From the NCBI RefSeq assembly GCF_001523745.2, contig NZ_CP013386.1:3472001-3536000 (forward strand): a DNA stretch of 64,000 nucleotides, read 5' to 3'. Positions 1 to 7,464 of this stretch are shown here, one piece after another. Below the pieces are notes generated by a model that saw only the letters and a program-made list of their open reading frames with translations, was not told the origin of the DNA and made no database searches. The DNA is from Burkholderia mayonis. GTDB taxonomy: Bacteria > Pseudomonadota > Gammaproteobacteria > Burkholderiales > Burkholderiaceae. Numbering within the stretch: position 1 is the stretch's first letter; each line of letters starts with the position of its first letter. The translations under genes were made by a program, and so were the position numbers.

Positions 1-325
1 CAGACGCATATCGATTCAGGCTGATGGCAGAAATTTCAGCGCACACGGGGCGCGCGGTTGAAGGGCCGGCGGCGGCGTTCCGGCGGCATCTCTGGGAAGG
101 AAGGCTCGCGAAACGCGCCGATTGGACAGGCGGCGGCGCGATCGGTTCGCTAAGCGAAAAGCGGCGCGGCGGCCTGCACGGCGCATCGGACGTCCGTGCG
201 GACGGGCCGACGCAAAACCCGGCCATTATACGGAAGTTCGCAGCGGCGCTTTTCGGGATTGGGGAGCTTGTCGCGTGGCGGGCGGTGTGATTCGGTCGCG
301 GCGGGCGGGCCGGCGGCCGATCGCG

Positions 326-389
326 GGTCGATCTTTGGTCGATCTTTGGTCGATCTTTGGTCGATCTTTGGTCGATCTTTGGTCGATCG
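326..389. repeat. 11-bp tandem repeat (GGTCGATCTTT), 5 full copies plus a partial
   Basis: Five perfect head-to-tail copies of GGTCGATCTTT run from 326 to 380, then a truncated copy (GGTCGATCG) to 389. The array is noncoding. It is a likely variable-number locus. Confidence 0.9.
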
Positions 390-485
390 ATTGTCGATCA
401 CGGACGGAACGGTGATCGCGCCGGACGCCCATGTCGCGTGCCGCAATTACCATGCAGTCGCCCAAGCCGCGTGCCGCGCCGCTCG

Positions 486-546
486 GTGCGGTGCCGTGTG
501 GTGCCGTGCGGTGCCGTGTGGTGCCGTGCGGTGCCGTGTGGTGCCG
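486..546. repeat. 10-bp tandem repeat (GTGCCGTGTG / GTGCCGTGCG), about 5 copies
   Basis: Two 10-bp variants, GTGCCGTGTG and GTGCCGTGCG, alternate from 491 to 540, making a 20-bp higher-order unit. Partial copies lie on both sides. The array is noncoding and lies downstream of the minus-strand hydrolase gene. Confidence 0.85.
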
Positions 547-725
547 CGCTGCGCCGGTTGTGCAACTCGACCGCGCCATCCATGCACGCCGCGAGATGCA
601 GCACCGCGCCGCAGCGATCCGCCGCAACGCGCCCGGCACGACGAACGTCCGGCATCCGCCCGCTCGCTCGCCGCGCGGCTCACAGCTCACGGCTCACGGC
701 GAAACGAAACGCCGCTCGTCGCGCG

Positions 726-1370
726 TCAGCGCCACGCGCCGACGACGACGCGCTTCAGGATGTGCAGCTTGCGATGGAAGAAGTGCTCGGCGCCCGGAAT
801 CACGACGACGGGCAGCTCCTGCGGCCGCGCCCAGTCGTAAACCGACGCGATCGGCACCGTGTCGTCGTTCTCGCCGTGGATTACGATCGTGTCTTCCGGC
901 ACGTCGGCGACCTGCCAGCGGCTCGCCGCCGTGCCGACGAACACCATCCGCTCGATCGCCTGCCCCGCATCGCGCAGCCGCTTGCCGACGTGCGACAGCA
1001 CGAACGTGCCGAACGAAAAGCCGGCGAGCACGACCGGCAGTTCCGCGTGGCCCGGCAGCGAACGCATGTGCGCGAGCACTGCGAGCAGGTCGTCGACCTC
1101 GCCCGCGCCGTTGTCGTGCGCGCCTTCCGTCGCGCCCACGCCGCGGAAATTCGAGCGGATCACCGCGTAGTTCAACTGGACGAAGATGCGCGCGAGCGTC
1201 TGCGCGACCTTGTTCTCCATCGTGCCGCCGAAGAGCGGATGCGGGTGCGCGACGAGCGCGATCCCGCGCGGCGCGGCCGAGCCGTCGCGCACCGCGTCGG
1301 GCAGGTCGATCGCGACCTCGATGTTGCCGACCGGGCCGGCGATCAGGGATTTCTGGGTGTAGGCGTTCAT
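726..1370 (-). CDS. Alpha/beta hydrolase (CocE/NonD-like serine hydrolase)
   Basis: This 214-residue cytosolic hydrolase carries the alpha/beta-hydrolase motifs. An AHPHPLFGG stretch near residues 41-49 resembles an oxyanion-loop region. The nucleophile elbow GFSFG places Ser at residue 119. An Asp follows near 169-170 (GENDD), and the catalytic His is near 196 (GAEHFF). The family hydrolyses esters or related bonds; the substrate cannot be told from sequence. The gene is last in a minus-strand run, 34 bp after the ferredoxin gene, so co-transcription is likely. The ATG at 1370 gives a full-length N-terminus. There is no signal peptide. Confidence 0.85.
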   Translation of the reverse strand: MNAYTQKSLIAGPVGNIEVAIDLPDAVRDGSAAPRGIALVAHPHPLFGGTMENKVAQTLARIFVQLNYAVIRSNFRGVGATEGAHDNGAGEVDDLLAVLAHMRSLPGHAELPVVLAGFSFGTFVLSHVGKRLRDAGQAIERMVFVGTAASRWQVADVPEDTIVIHGENDDTVPIASVYDWARPQELPVVVIPGAEHFFHRKLHILKRVVVGAWR

Positions 1371-1404
1371 GCAGCAGCGTGCGGGGTGATTCGAAAAACC
1401 GTGC

Positions 1405-1722
1405 TCAGATTCTCAGCCGCTCGACGACCTGGCCGTCGCGCAGATGCGACTCGACGATTTCGTCGATGTCGTTCTTGTCGACGTACGTGTACCAGACGCC
1501 TTCCGGATAGACGACGACGACGGGACCTTCCTCGCAGCGGTCGAGGCAGCCCGCCTTGTTGACGCGCACCTTGCCCGCGCCCGCGAGGCCGAGCGCCTTG
1601 ACGCGCTGCTTTGCGTATTCCTGCATCTCCTGCGAACCGCAGTTCGCGCAGCTCGGACGTTCGGCGCCCTTTTCGCGCTGGTTCAGGCAGAAAAAGACGT
1701 GGTGTTGATAGTAGGGATCCAT
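1405..1722 (-). CDS. Thioredoxin-like [2Fe-2S] ferredoxin
   Basis: This protein of about 105 residues belongs to the thioredoxin-like [2Fe-2S] ferredoxin family (as in clostridial and Aquifex ferredoxins and NuoE C-termini). Cysteines lie at 12, 25, 28, 59 and 63; the CLDRC pair at 59-63 and Cys12 fit the usual cluster ligands. The start is taken at the ATG for MDPYYQHH (1722), where the family normally begins. An in-frame ATG four codons upstream (1734) is an alternative. It lies between the VanZ-like gene (74 bp upstream) and the hydrolase (34 bp downstream) on the same strand. Its redox partner is unknown. Confidence 0.85.
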   Translation of the reverse strand: MDPYYQHHVFFCLNQREKGAERPSCANCGSQEMQEYAKQRVKALGLAGAGKVRVNKAGCLDRCEEGPVVVVYPEGVWYTYVDKNDIDEIVESHLRDGQVVERLRI

Positions 1723-1796
1723 GATGTGGCCCATTGCGTGGGGGCGCCGCGTGAGCGCCCCGCGTTGTCGGACGGAATCGGCAGGCGAGTGGCCGA

Positions 1797-2990
1797 TTAT
1801 AGCGAGCGGCGCCGTTTGCCGCTGGCGCCGCGCGAAGCGCCCGCCGCGCGCTTCGCGAGCCATGCGCGCTCCGCGCGTCCGGCGAGCCAGACGAGCGCCG
1901 CGTACGGCCAGATCCACGCGAGCCAGCGCGCGATGCTGTTGAAGTGCACGTAGCGGCCCTGCTGCCAGCCGGACAGCGCGAAATCGAAGAACGGATTGAC
2001 GGGCAGCACGTTGACGAGCACGAGCGCGACGGCGAGCGCCGCCGCGGCCAGCGCCGCGCGCCACGCGCTCGCGAGCCGCAGCGCGGCGAGCGCGGCGACG
2101 AGACCCGCCGCGATGCCGAGCCGCGCGCCGGGCGTCGCCCAGTCGAACACGAGGCCCGTGTACGACTGCATGAACGTCGCGGCCGCCTTCAGCGCGAGCG
2201 CGAACACGGTGAAGCCGGCGACGAGCCGCACGCGCGGCGCGCGCTCGCGCATCGCGAGCGACGCGACCGCGAGCGCCGCGAACAGGCCGAGCGCGGCAAG
2301 CAGCGCCTCCCACGCGGAATCGGACAGCAGGCCGTCGAGCCGGTCCGGCCATGCGGGCACGTTCCACGCGGCCGGCGCCCACGCGAGGAGCGCGCCGCGC
2401 ATCGACACGTCGGCGCTCTCCCAAAGCTCGCTCGGCCAGTCGCCGATGCCGAACAGGAACGGCGACGGAAACAGGATCGCGCCCGCCCACAGCGCGGCGA
2501 GAAAGAGCGGCGTCGACGCATCGCGCTCGAACCACGCGAAGCGCACGCGCCGCACGACGCCGCGCTCGATCAGCGCAGTCGCGGCGGGCGCGGCGAGCGT
2601 CGCGCCGATCAGCGCGCCGAGCGCATTCGCCGCGAGATCGAGATTCGACGACACGCGCGCCGGCAGATACGTCTGCAGCGCTTCCATCGCGCCCGACAGC
2701 AGCGCGCCCGCCGCGGTCGCGGCGAACACGGCCGGCACGCCGCGCAGCGGATAGAGCGCGAGCACCGCGAGCGCGCCGAACGGCAGATAGCCGAGCACGT
2801 TGGTGACGATGTCGAACGCGGTCAGATAGCGCGGCAGCGGCGCGAGCAGATAGTCGAACGGGCCGATGCCGAGCGAGCGCCAGCCCGTGAACGGATAAAG
2901 CGACGCATAGACGACGAGCGCCGCGTAGACGGCGAACGCCTGACGCGCGAGCGTCGAATGACGACGCTGCCAGCGCGCGGCGCGTTTCAT
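1797..2990 (-). CDS. VanZ-family integral membrane protein
   Basis: This hydrophobic protein of about 397 residues has roughly ten predicted membrane segments. The first half matches the VanZ-like fold: a YASLYPFTGW stretch, then DIVTNVLGYLPFGALA, then a SGAMEALQTYLPAR...DLAANALGALIG block. VanZ-like proteins can confer low-level teicoplanin resistance in Gram-positives, but their role in Burkholderia is unknown. The start at 2990 (MKRAARWQRR) is preferred because the upstream in-frame stretch is Arg-rich and overlaps the lipoprotein gene. The gene sits between the lipid-transport genes and the ferredoxin on one strand. Confidence 0.8.
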   Translation of the reverse strand: MKRAARWQRRHSTLARQAFAVYAALVVYASLYPFTGWRSLGIGPFDYLLAPLPRYLTAFDIVTNVLGYLPFGALAVLALYPLRGVPAVFAATAAGALLSGAMEALQTYLPARVSSNLDLAANALGALIGATLAAPAATALIERGVVRRVRFAWFERDASTPLFLAALWAGAILFPSPFLFGIGDWPSELWESADVSMRGALLAWAPAAWNVPAWPDRLDGLLSDSAWEALLAALGLFAALAVASLAMRERAPRVRLVAGFTVFALALKAAATFMQSYTGLVFDWATPGARLGIAAGLVAALAALRLASAWRAALAAAALAVALVLVNVLPVNPFFDFALSGWQQGRYVHFNSIARWLAWIWPYAALVWLAGRAERAWLAKRAAGASRGASGKRRRSL

Positions 2991-3048
2991 CTCGGCGGCG
3001 CCGCGCACGGCGCGGCAAACGCGACAAACGCGGCGTGGGCGGCGGCGT

Positions 3049-3687
3049 TCACGGCGCGGCGGCGTATGCCTGGACGCCGAGCCACGCGACGAGCTGCGAG
3101 ACGAGTTCGTCGCTCGCCGTCGCGAGCGCCTGCGCGCCGCCCGCCGCATCCGGCGTGCTCGACGGCGCGCGCGACACGAACGTGCGCTGGCCGAGCACCT
3201 TGCCGTCCTGCGTGAGCGTCGCGCGCGCGGTGACGGCCGCGTGGCTCTCCGAGCGCCCGTCGAACACCTGCTCGAACTCGGACAGCTCGACCTTCAGCAC
3301 GGGCGCGCGCACACTGTCCTCGCCCTCGAGCACCGCGCCGCGCTGCGACAGCGCGCCGCGCAGCCTTTGCGTCAGCAACTGCGCGGGCGGTGCGGTCCAT
3401 TTGCTGTCGCGGTACACGGCGATGCGCTGCGCATCCGCGTACGCGAGCCGGTAGACGAAACGATCCGAGTTGAGCGCGTCGGGCGCGCTCACGTCGAGCA
3501 CCTTGAGCGCGGGACCCGCGCCCGCCGACGCGGCCGGCCGCGCGGGCCCGAGGTCGTAGCGGATGTTCGAGAGCGCGGCGGGCGTCCCCGCGCAGCCGTT
3601 CAGGCTCGCGATCGTGAGCGCCACGGCGAGCGCGAGCGCCGGACGGCTTCGGCGGAAGAAAGGACCTGACATGAAGTGTGCGTGCAT
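3049..3687 (-). CDS. PqiC/ABC_trans_aux-type lipoprotein of an MCE transport system
   Basis: This is a predicted outer-membrane-directed lipoprotein of about 212 residues. A positively charged N-terminus is followed by a hydrophobic stretch and a lipobox ending in Cys32 (SLNGC). The mature part has the YDLG...LKVLDVSAPDAL...RFVYR pattern of the ABC-type transport auxiliary lipoprotein (PqiC-like) family. It follows the MCE gene by 18 bp, so it most likely works with that transporter as its outer-membrane-side partner. The ATG at 3687 was chosen; a TTG at 3699 and an ATG at 3672 are also in frame and leave the lipobox intact. Confidence 0.85.
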   Translation of the reverse strand: MHAHFMSGPFFRRSRPALALAVALTIASLNGCAGTPAALSNIRYDLGPARPAASAGAGPALKVLDVSAPDALNSDRFVYRLAYADAQRIAVYRDSKWTAPPAQLLTQRLRGALSQRGAVLEGEDSVRAPVLKVELSEFEQVFDGRSESHAAVTARATLTQDGKVLGQRTFVSRAPSSTPDAAGGAQALATASDELVSQLVAWLGVQAYAAAP

Positions 3688-3705
3688 CGCGAATTCCAAG
3701 AGTAC

Positions 3706-4635
3706 TTATTTGGCGGGCGTGACGCCCGGCCACACGAATCCCGTCTCGCCCGGGCCCGGCTCGGCGAGCGGCGCGCCGAACAGCAGGCTGCGCGGATTGC
3801 GGCCGACATCGCCCGCGACGTCCTTCAGCGTGCGCGACGCGTCGCCGACGTTCGTCGCGAGCGCGTTGAAGCGCGGCAGCGTGTCGTAGCGCACGCGCGC
3901 GCTCAGCTCGGCGAGCGTGTCGTTCATCGACGCGAGCGCCTGCCCCGCGCGGTTCAGGTTCGTGACGAGCGGCCCGCCCGGCGCGACGAGCGCGTTCGCC
4001 GACGTGAGCGCATGGTTCACGTGCGCCATCGTCTCCGGCATCTGCGCGAGCGCGGGCTCGACCTGCTTCGACAGCTCGGCGACGCCGTCGGCCGCATGCT
4101 GCATGCTCGCCGCGGTCGCCTTCAGCTGATCGCGCATGTCCGGCGACAGCATCTCGTTGACGCTCTTCGCGGCGATCTCCATCTGCTTGAGCAGCACGTC
4201 GCCGCGCTGCTGGAGCTGGTCGAAGAGACTCGGGTGCATCGGAATCTGCGCGACCGCCTTCGCCGACGTCGGCAGCGGCGCCTGATCCGCGCCCGTGTCG
4301 TCGAGCTGCACGAACGCAATGCCCGTCACGCCCTGGAAGCCGAGGCTGCCGAACGTCGAGCGCGTGATCGGCGCGTTCGCGTCGACGAGGATGCGGATCA
4401 CGATCTCTCCCGGATGCCCGCGGTCGAAGTTGATCGACTGCACCTTGCCGACGTCGAGCCCGCGATAGCGGACGGCCGCGTCGGGGAAGAGCCCCGTCAC
4501 GTTCGAGCGCGACACGAGATCGTAAGGCACGCGCACCGTGCGATCGACGTTGAACCAATAGACCGCGCCGACGATCGCGAGCAGAAGCCCGATCGTGAAC
4601 AGGCCGGCCCAGAACGCGTGTGATTTGTTTTCCAT
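3706..4635 (-). CDS. MCE (MlaD-family) lipid-binding protein
   Basis: This 309-residue inner-membrane-anchored MCE protein has a single N-terminal membrane helix (about residues 8-28, GLFTIGLLLAIVGAVYWF). The MCE domain follows, with the characteristic VRYRGLDVGKVQSI motif near residues 56-69. The C-terminal half is helical, with heptad-like Leu/Ala spacing suited to the hexameric barrel of PqiB/Mce-type proteins. Such proteins shuttle phospholipids across the periplasm. It lies 17 bp downstream of the ATPase and upstream of the lipoprotein, in the order E-F-D-lipoprotein. It is not certain to be the Mla system itself, so no symbol is given. Confidence 0.9.
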   Translation of the reverse strand: MENKSHAFWAGLFTIGLLLAIVGAVYWFNVDRTVRVPYDLVSRSNVTGLFPDAAVRYRGLDVGKVQSINFDRGHPGEIVIRILVDANAPITRSTFGSLGFQGVTGIAFVQLDDTGADQAPLPTSAKAVAQIPMHPSLFDQLQQRGDVLLKQMEIAAKSVNEMLSPDMRDQLKATAASMQHAADGVAELSKQVEPALAQMPETMAHVNHALTSANALVAPGGPLVTNLNRAGQALASMNDTLAELSARVRYDTLPRFNALATNVGDASRTLKDVAGDVGRNPRSLLFGAPLAEPGPGETGFVWPGVTPAK

Positions 4636-4652
4636 GTGGGGGTTCCCTCGTT

Positions 4653-5495
4653 TTACAGCTCGACGTCCGAAGGCGCCGGTTCGAGCGCCGCCTTCGGCAG
4701 GCGCGCGCGACGCTCGGGCGGCAGCGCCTGCAGCGCGCGGCGGCCGCGCCGCCCGAGAAAGTACTCGCGGATGAACGGATGATCGACGCCCGCCGCCTCT
4801 TCGACGGGCGCGGCGACGAGCACCTTGCGGTCGGCGATCACCGCGACGCGCGTCGACAGCGCGACCATCGTGTCGAGATCGTGCGTGACCATCACGACGG
4901 TGAGGCCCAGCGTGCGATGCAGCGTCGCGATCAGCTCGACGAACTCGTCGGACGCGCCGGGATCGAGCCCCGCCGTCGGTTCGTCGAGAAACAGCAGCTC
5001 CGGCTCGAGCGCGATCGCGCGCGCGATCCCGACCCGCTTGACCATCCCGCCCGACAGCGCGGCCGGCATCTTCGACGCGTGCTTGCACGGCAGCCCGACC
5101 ATCTCGAGCTTCAGCATCACGATGTCGTGCAGCAGGTCCTCCGGCACGCGGCCGAGCTCGCGCAGCGGCTGCGCGACGTTGTCGAACACGGTCAGCGACG
5201 AGAACAGCGCGCCGTGCTGGAACAGCATCCCCGAGCGGCTGCGCATCACGCGCGCGGTCTCGGCGTCGATCTTCGACGTGTCCTCGCCAAACACCTTGAT
5301 CGTGCCGGACGTCGGCCGCTCGAGGCCCAAGATCTGCCGCACGAGCGTCGTCTTGCCCGAACCGGAGCCGCCGACGATCGCCACGATCTCGCCCGGGCGC
5401 ACGTCGAAGTCCAGGTGCTCGTGGACCACGTTGCGCCCGTAGCGCTTCGTCAGGTCGCGCACCTCGATCACGAAATCGTCGTCGCGCGCGCTCAT
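4653..5495 (-). CDS. ABC transporter ATPase (MlaF-like)
   Basis: This 280-residue ATPase carries Walker A GGSGSGKT at residues 42-49, the LSGGM signature at 147-151, Walker B LLFLDEP at 167-173, and the H-loop His at 205. LSGGM in place of LSGGQ is typical of Mla-type ATPases. The C-terminal tail (about 245-280) is Arg/Pro-rich. It should energise the permease encoded just upstream. Its start codon overlaps the permease stop by 4 bp (ATGA at 5492-5495), which shows translational coupling. Confidence 0.92.
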   Translation of the reverse strand: MSARDDDFVIEVRDLTKRYGRNVVHEHLDFDVRPGEIVAIVGGSGSGKTTLVRQILGLERPTSGTIKVFGEDTSKIDAETARVMRSRSGMLFQHGALFSSLTVFDNVAQPLRELGRVPEDLLHDIVMLKLEMVGLPCKHASKMPAALSGGMVKRVGIARAIALEPELLFLDEPTAGLDPGASDEFVELIATLHRTLGLTVVMVTHDLDTMVALSTRVAVIADRKVLVAAPVEEAAGVDHPFIREYFLGRRGRRALQALPPERRARLPKAALEPAPSDVEL

Positions 5496-6649
5496 CCGAG
5501 CCCCACGTTCTGAAAGAGGATCGCGAACACCGCGTCGGCGAGGATCACGACCGTGATCGACGTGACGACGGACGTCGTCGTCCCTTCGCCCAGGCTCTGC
5601 GAGTTCGCCTTGATCCGGAAACCGAAGTGGCACGCGACGAGCGCGATCAACATCCCGAACACGACGCCCTTGCCGAGCCCGATCCACAGGTTCGCGATCG
5701 GCACGACGGACGGCAGCGAGCGCACGAAGAAGTTCAGGTCGATGGCGAGCACGAACTTCGCGGCGAGCGCGCCGCCCGTCAGCGCGATGACGTTGGTCCA
5801 CATCACGAGGAGCGGCATCGCGACGCCCAGCGCGAGCACGCGCGGCAGCGTGATCCGCAGGCCGTGCGGGATGCCCATCACGCGCATCGCGTCGAGCTCT
5901 TCCGTCACCCGCATCACGCCGATCTGCGCGGTGATCGCGGAGCCCGAGCGGCCCGCGACGAGGATCGCCGACAGCACCGGCCCGAGCTCGCGGATCACGG
6001 ACAGGCCGAGGATATTGACGATGTAGCGGTTCGCGCCGAATAGCTGCAGTTGCTGCGCGGACAGATAGGACAGCACGATGCCGATCAGGAACGCGACGAG
6101 CGCCGTGATCGGCAGCGCCTTCGCGCCCGCGGCGTAGACGTTCGCGGAGATCTCGATCCACGGCATCGTGCGCGGCCGGCGCAGCACCGACAGCAGATCG
6201 ATGATCAGCCCGCCGAGCAGCCCGATGCCGCCGTACAGATGCTCGCCGAACGTAAAGAGGCCCTGGCCGAAGCGCGTGACCGGGTCGGTCCGCACGACGG
6301 GCTCGGGCGCCTCGCGGCCTTCGTCGAGCCGCTCGAGCCGCTCGAACACGGTCCGCTGATTGTCGGTGAGCGCGAGCCCTTCGGGCAGCCGGCGGCCCCA
6401 CACGCGCCAGAGCGCCTGCCCGCCGACGTGATCGAGCCGGACGACGCCGGACAGATCCCACTCGCCGACGGGCTCTTTCGCGAGCCGCGCGATCCGGCGC
6501 GCGACGTTGCCGCGGTCGCGCGCGAGGGCAAGCGCCGTCCACTGCCCGTAAAGGCGCACGGTCTGGCCTTGGCTGCCGGAATCGACCGACAGGCCGGGGG
6601 GAGTCTGGAAGTCCAAAGGTCGATTTTGCAAAACGGTGACAGCGGTCAT
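5492..6649 (-). CDS. MlaE-family ABC permease with N-terminal STAS-like region
   Basis: This is a 385-residue permease. About 120 residues at the N-terminus are hydrophilic and STAS-like (VRLYGQWTALAL...WDLSGVVRLDHVGGQAL). The C-terminal ~250 residues are the MlaE/YrbE domain, with the conserved FLIGIVLSYLSAQQLQ, REL-GPVLSAILVAGRSGSA and EELDAMRVMGI segments. It forms the membrane channel of an MCE lipid transporter. The fused STAS-like domain separates it from E. coli MlaE, where the STAS protein MlaB is a separate subunit. The start at 6649 is the first ATG that keeps the whole STAS-like region. It is the first gene of the minus-strand run. Confidence 0.9.
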   Translation of the reverse strand: MTAVTVLQNRPLDFQTPPGLSVDSGSQGQTVRLYGQWTALALARDRGNVARRIARLAKEPVGEWDLSGVVRLDHVGGQALWRVWGRRLPEGLALTDNQRTVFERLERLDEGREAPEPVVRTDPVTRFGQGLFTFGEHLYGGIGLLGGLIIDLLSVLRRPRTMPWIEISANVYAAGAKALPITALVAFLIGIVLSYLSAQQLQLFGANRYIVNILGLSVIRELGPVLSAILVAGRSGSAITAQIGVMRVTEELDAMRVMGIPHGLRITLPRVLALGVAMPLLVMWTNVIALTGGALAAKFVLAIDLNFFVRSLPSVVPIANLWIGLGKGVVFGMLIALVACHFGFRIKANSQSLGEGTTTSVVTSITVVILADAVFAILFQNVGLG

Positions 6650-6966
6650 TGTAGCGAACCGCTTCGCCGCGCGAAGTCTCGTTTCGCCCGGCCGTCCGGC
6701 GCGGTGCGGCGGCGCGCGGCGGCGCACGCATACAGGCTTTGCGTCGCCTCCCGACACCCCGCGACGACGCCGTGCCGAAACACATGCCAGCGCGCACCGC
6801 CACACGAATGCCGGACAGAAAAACGAAACAATCGGCGATTTCAACAAGAGGCGTGCGCAACGATCGTGTACCAATACGTGTTGCAGCCGCACCGTGCGGT
6901 TCGGCCGCGCTTGCCGTCCGGCGAGCAACCCCGTTTCACGCAACGCCCTCGTTCGACACGATACCC
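6650..6966. other. Divergent intergenic region between the lipid-transport operon and the chaperone-effector pair
   Basis: About 317 bp separates the minus-strand permease start from the plus-strand chaperone start. It must hold promoters for both directions. The part near 6830-6900 is richer in A/T than the surroundings. I could not recognise a specific operator or a convincing -35/-10 pair. Confidence 0.5.
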
Positions 6967-7464
6967 ATGACCATCTGTTTTTCCGACTTCTCGCCGAGCA
7001 TCCGCTCGACTCCGGCGCCTTCCCCGCACGACGGCGCGACCGACGCGCTACTCGCGGAGCTCGCACAGCGGCTGGGACTGCGCAGCCTGCATTTCGACGC
7101 GCACGGCCATTGCCGCCTGCTGATCGACGAATCGCTGCCGATCCTGTTGCGCCGTAGCGGCGCACAGCTCGTCGTCATCGGGCGCATCGACTGGCCGCTG
7201 CCCGCATCGGCGAGCGAAGACACGCTGCGTCTGTTGCTGCATGCGGCGCTCAATCCGCTCGTCGGCGCGCAGCCGGGCATCGGCTGGCATGAGGAACTGG
7301 GGCTCGTCGCGTACCGGGTCGAGCCGGCATTGGAGCTGACGGCCGAAGCGCTCGCGCACCGGCTGTCCGATTTCATCGTCTGGGTAAAGGCGTTTCCCGC
7401 GTCGCTGCGCGAAACCGCGCACGTGGCGCGATACGAGAAGAGTGTGATTCATGATCGAGTTTAA
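6967..7464 (+). CDS. CesT/SycE-like type III secretion chaperone
   Basis: This small 165-residue protein has the CesT/Tir-chaperone pattern: an N-terminal LLAELAQRLGLRSLHFDAHGHCRLLID block, a central strand pair ending in VVIGRIDWPLP, then LLHAALNPL...WHEELGLVAYRVEP and a final amphipathic helix (ALAHRLSDFIVWVKAF). Such chaperones dimerise and bind the N-terminal region of one effector. The stop overlaps the next gene by 14 bp (7451-7464), the usual layout for a chaperone and its cognate effector. No secretion apparatus genes are in the window, so the pair would be exported by a system encoded elsewhere. The ATG at 6967 fits family length; earlier in-frame ATGs only add Arg/Ala-rich sequence. 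Confidence 0.72.
   Translation: MTICFSDFSPSIRSTPAPSPHDGATDALLAELAQRLGLRSLHFDAHGHCRLLIDESLPILLRRSGAQLVVIGRIDWPLPASASEDTLRLLLHAALNPLVGAQPGIGWHEELGLVAYRVEPALELTAEALAHRLSDFIVWVKAFPASLRETAHVARYEKSVIHDRV

Larger units (their letters stand above)
1..725. other. Intergenic stretch, repeat-rich, no gene recognised
   Basis: I see no convincing gene before the hydrolase that ends at 726. Open frames here are low-complexity, Arg/Ala-rich and overlap one another on both strands, as expected from high GC. The stretch holds two tandem repeats, listed separately at 326-389 and 486-546. Confidence 0.6.

Noticed and set aside
6650..6966. Longer N-terminal extension of the secretion chaperone
   Set aside because: In-frame ATGs exist upstream, but the added residues are Arg/Ala-rich and unlike CesT-family starts, which begin close to the LLAELAQRL helix.
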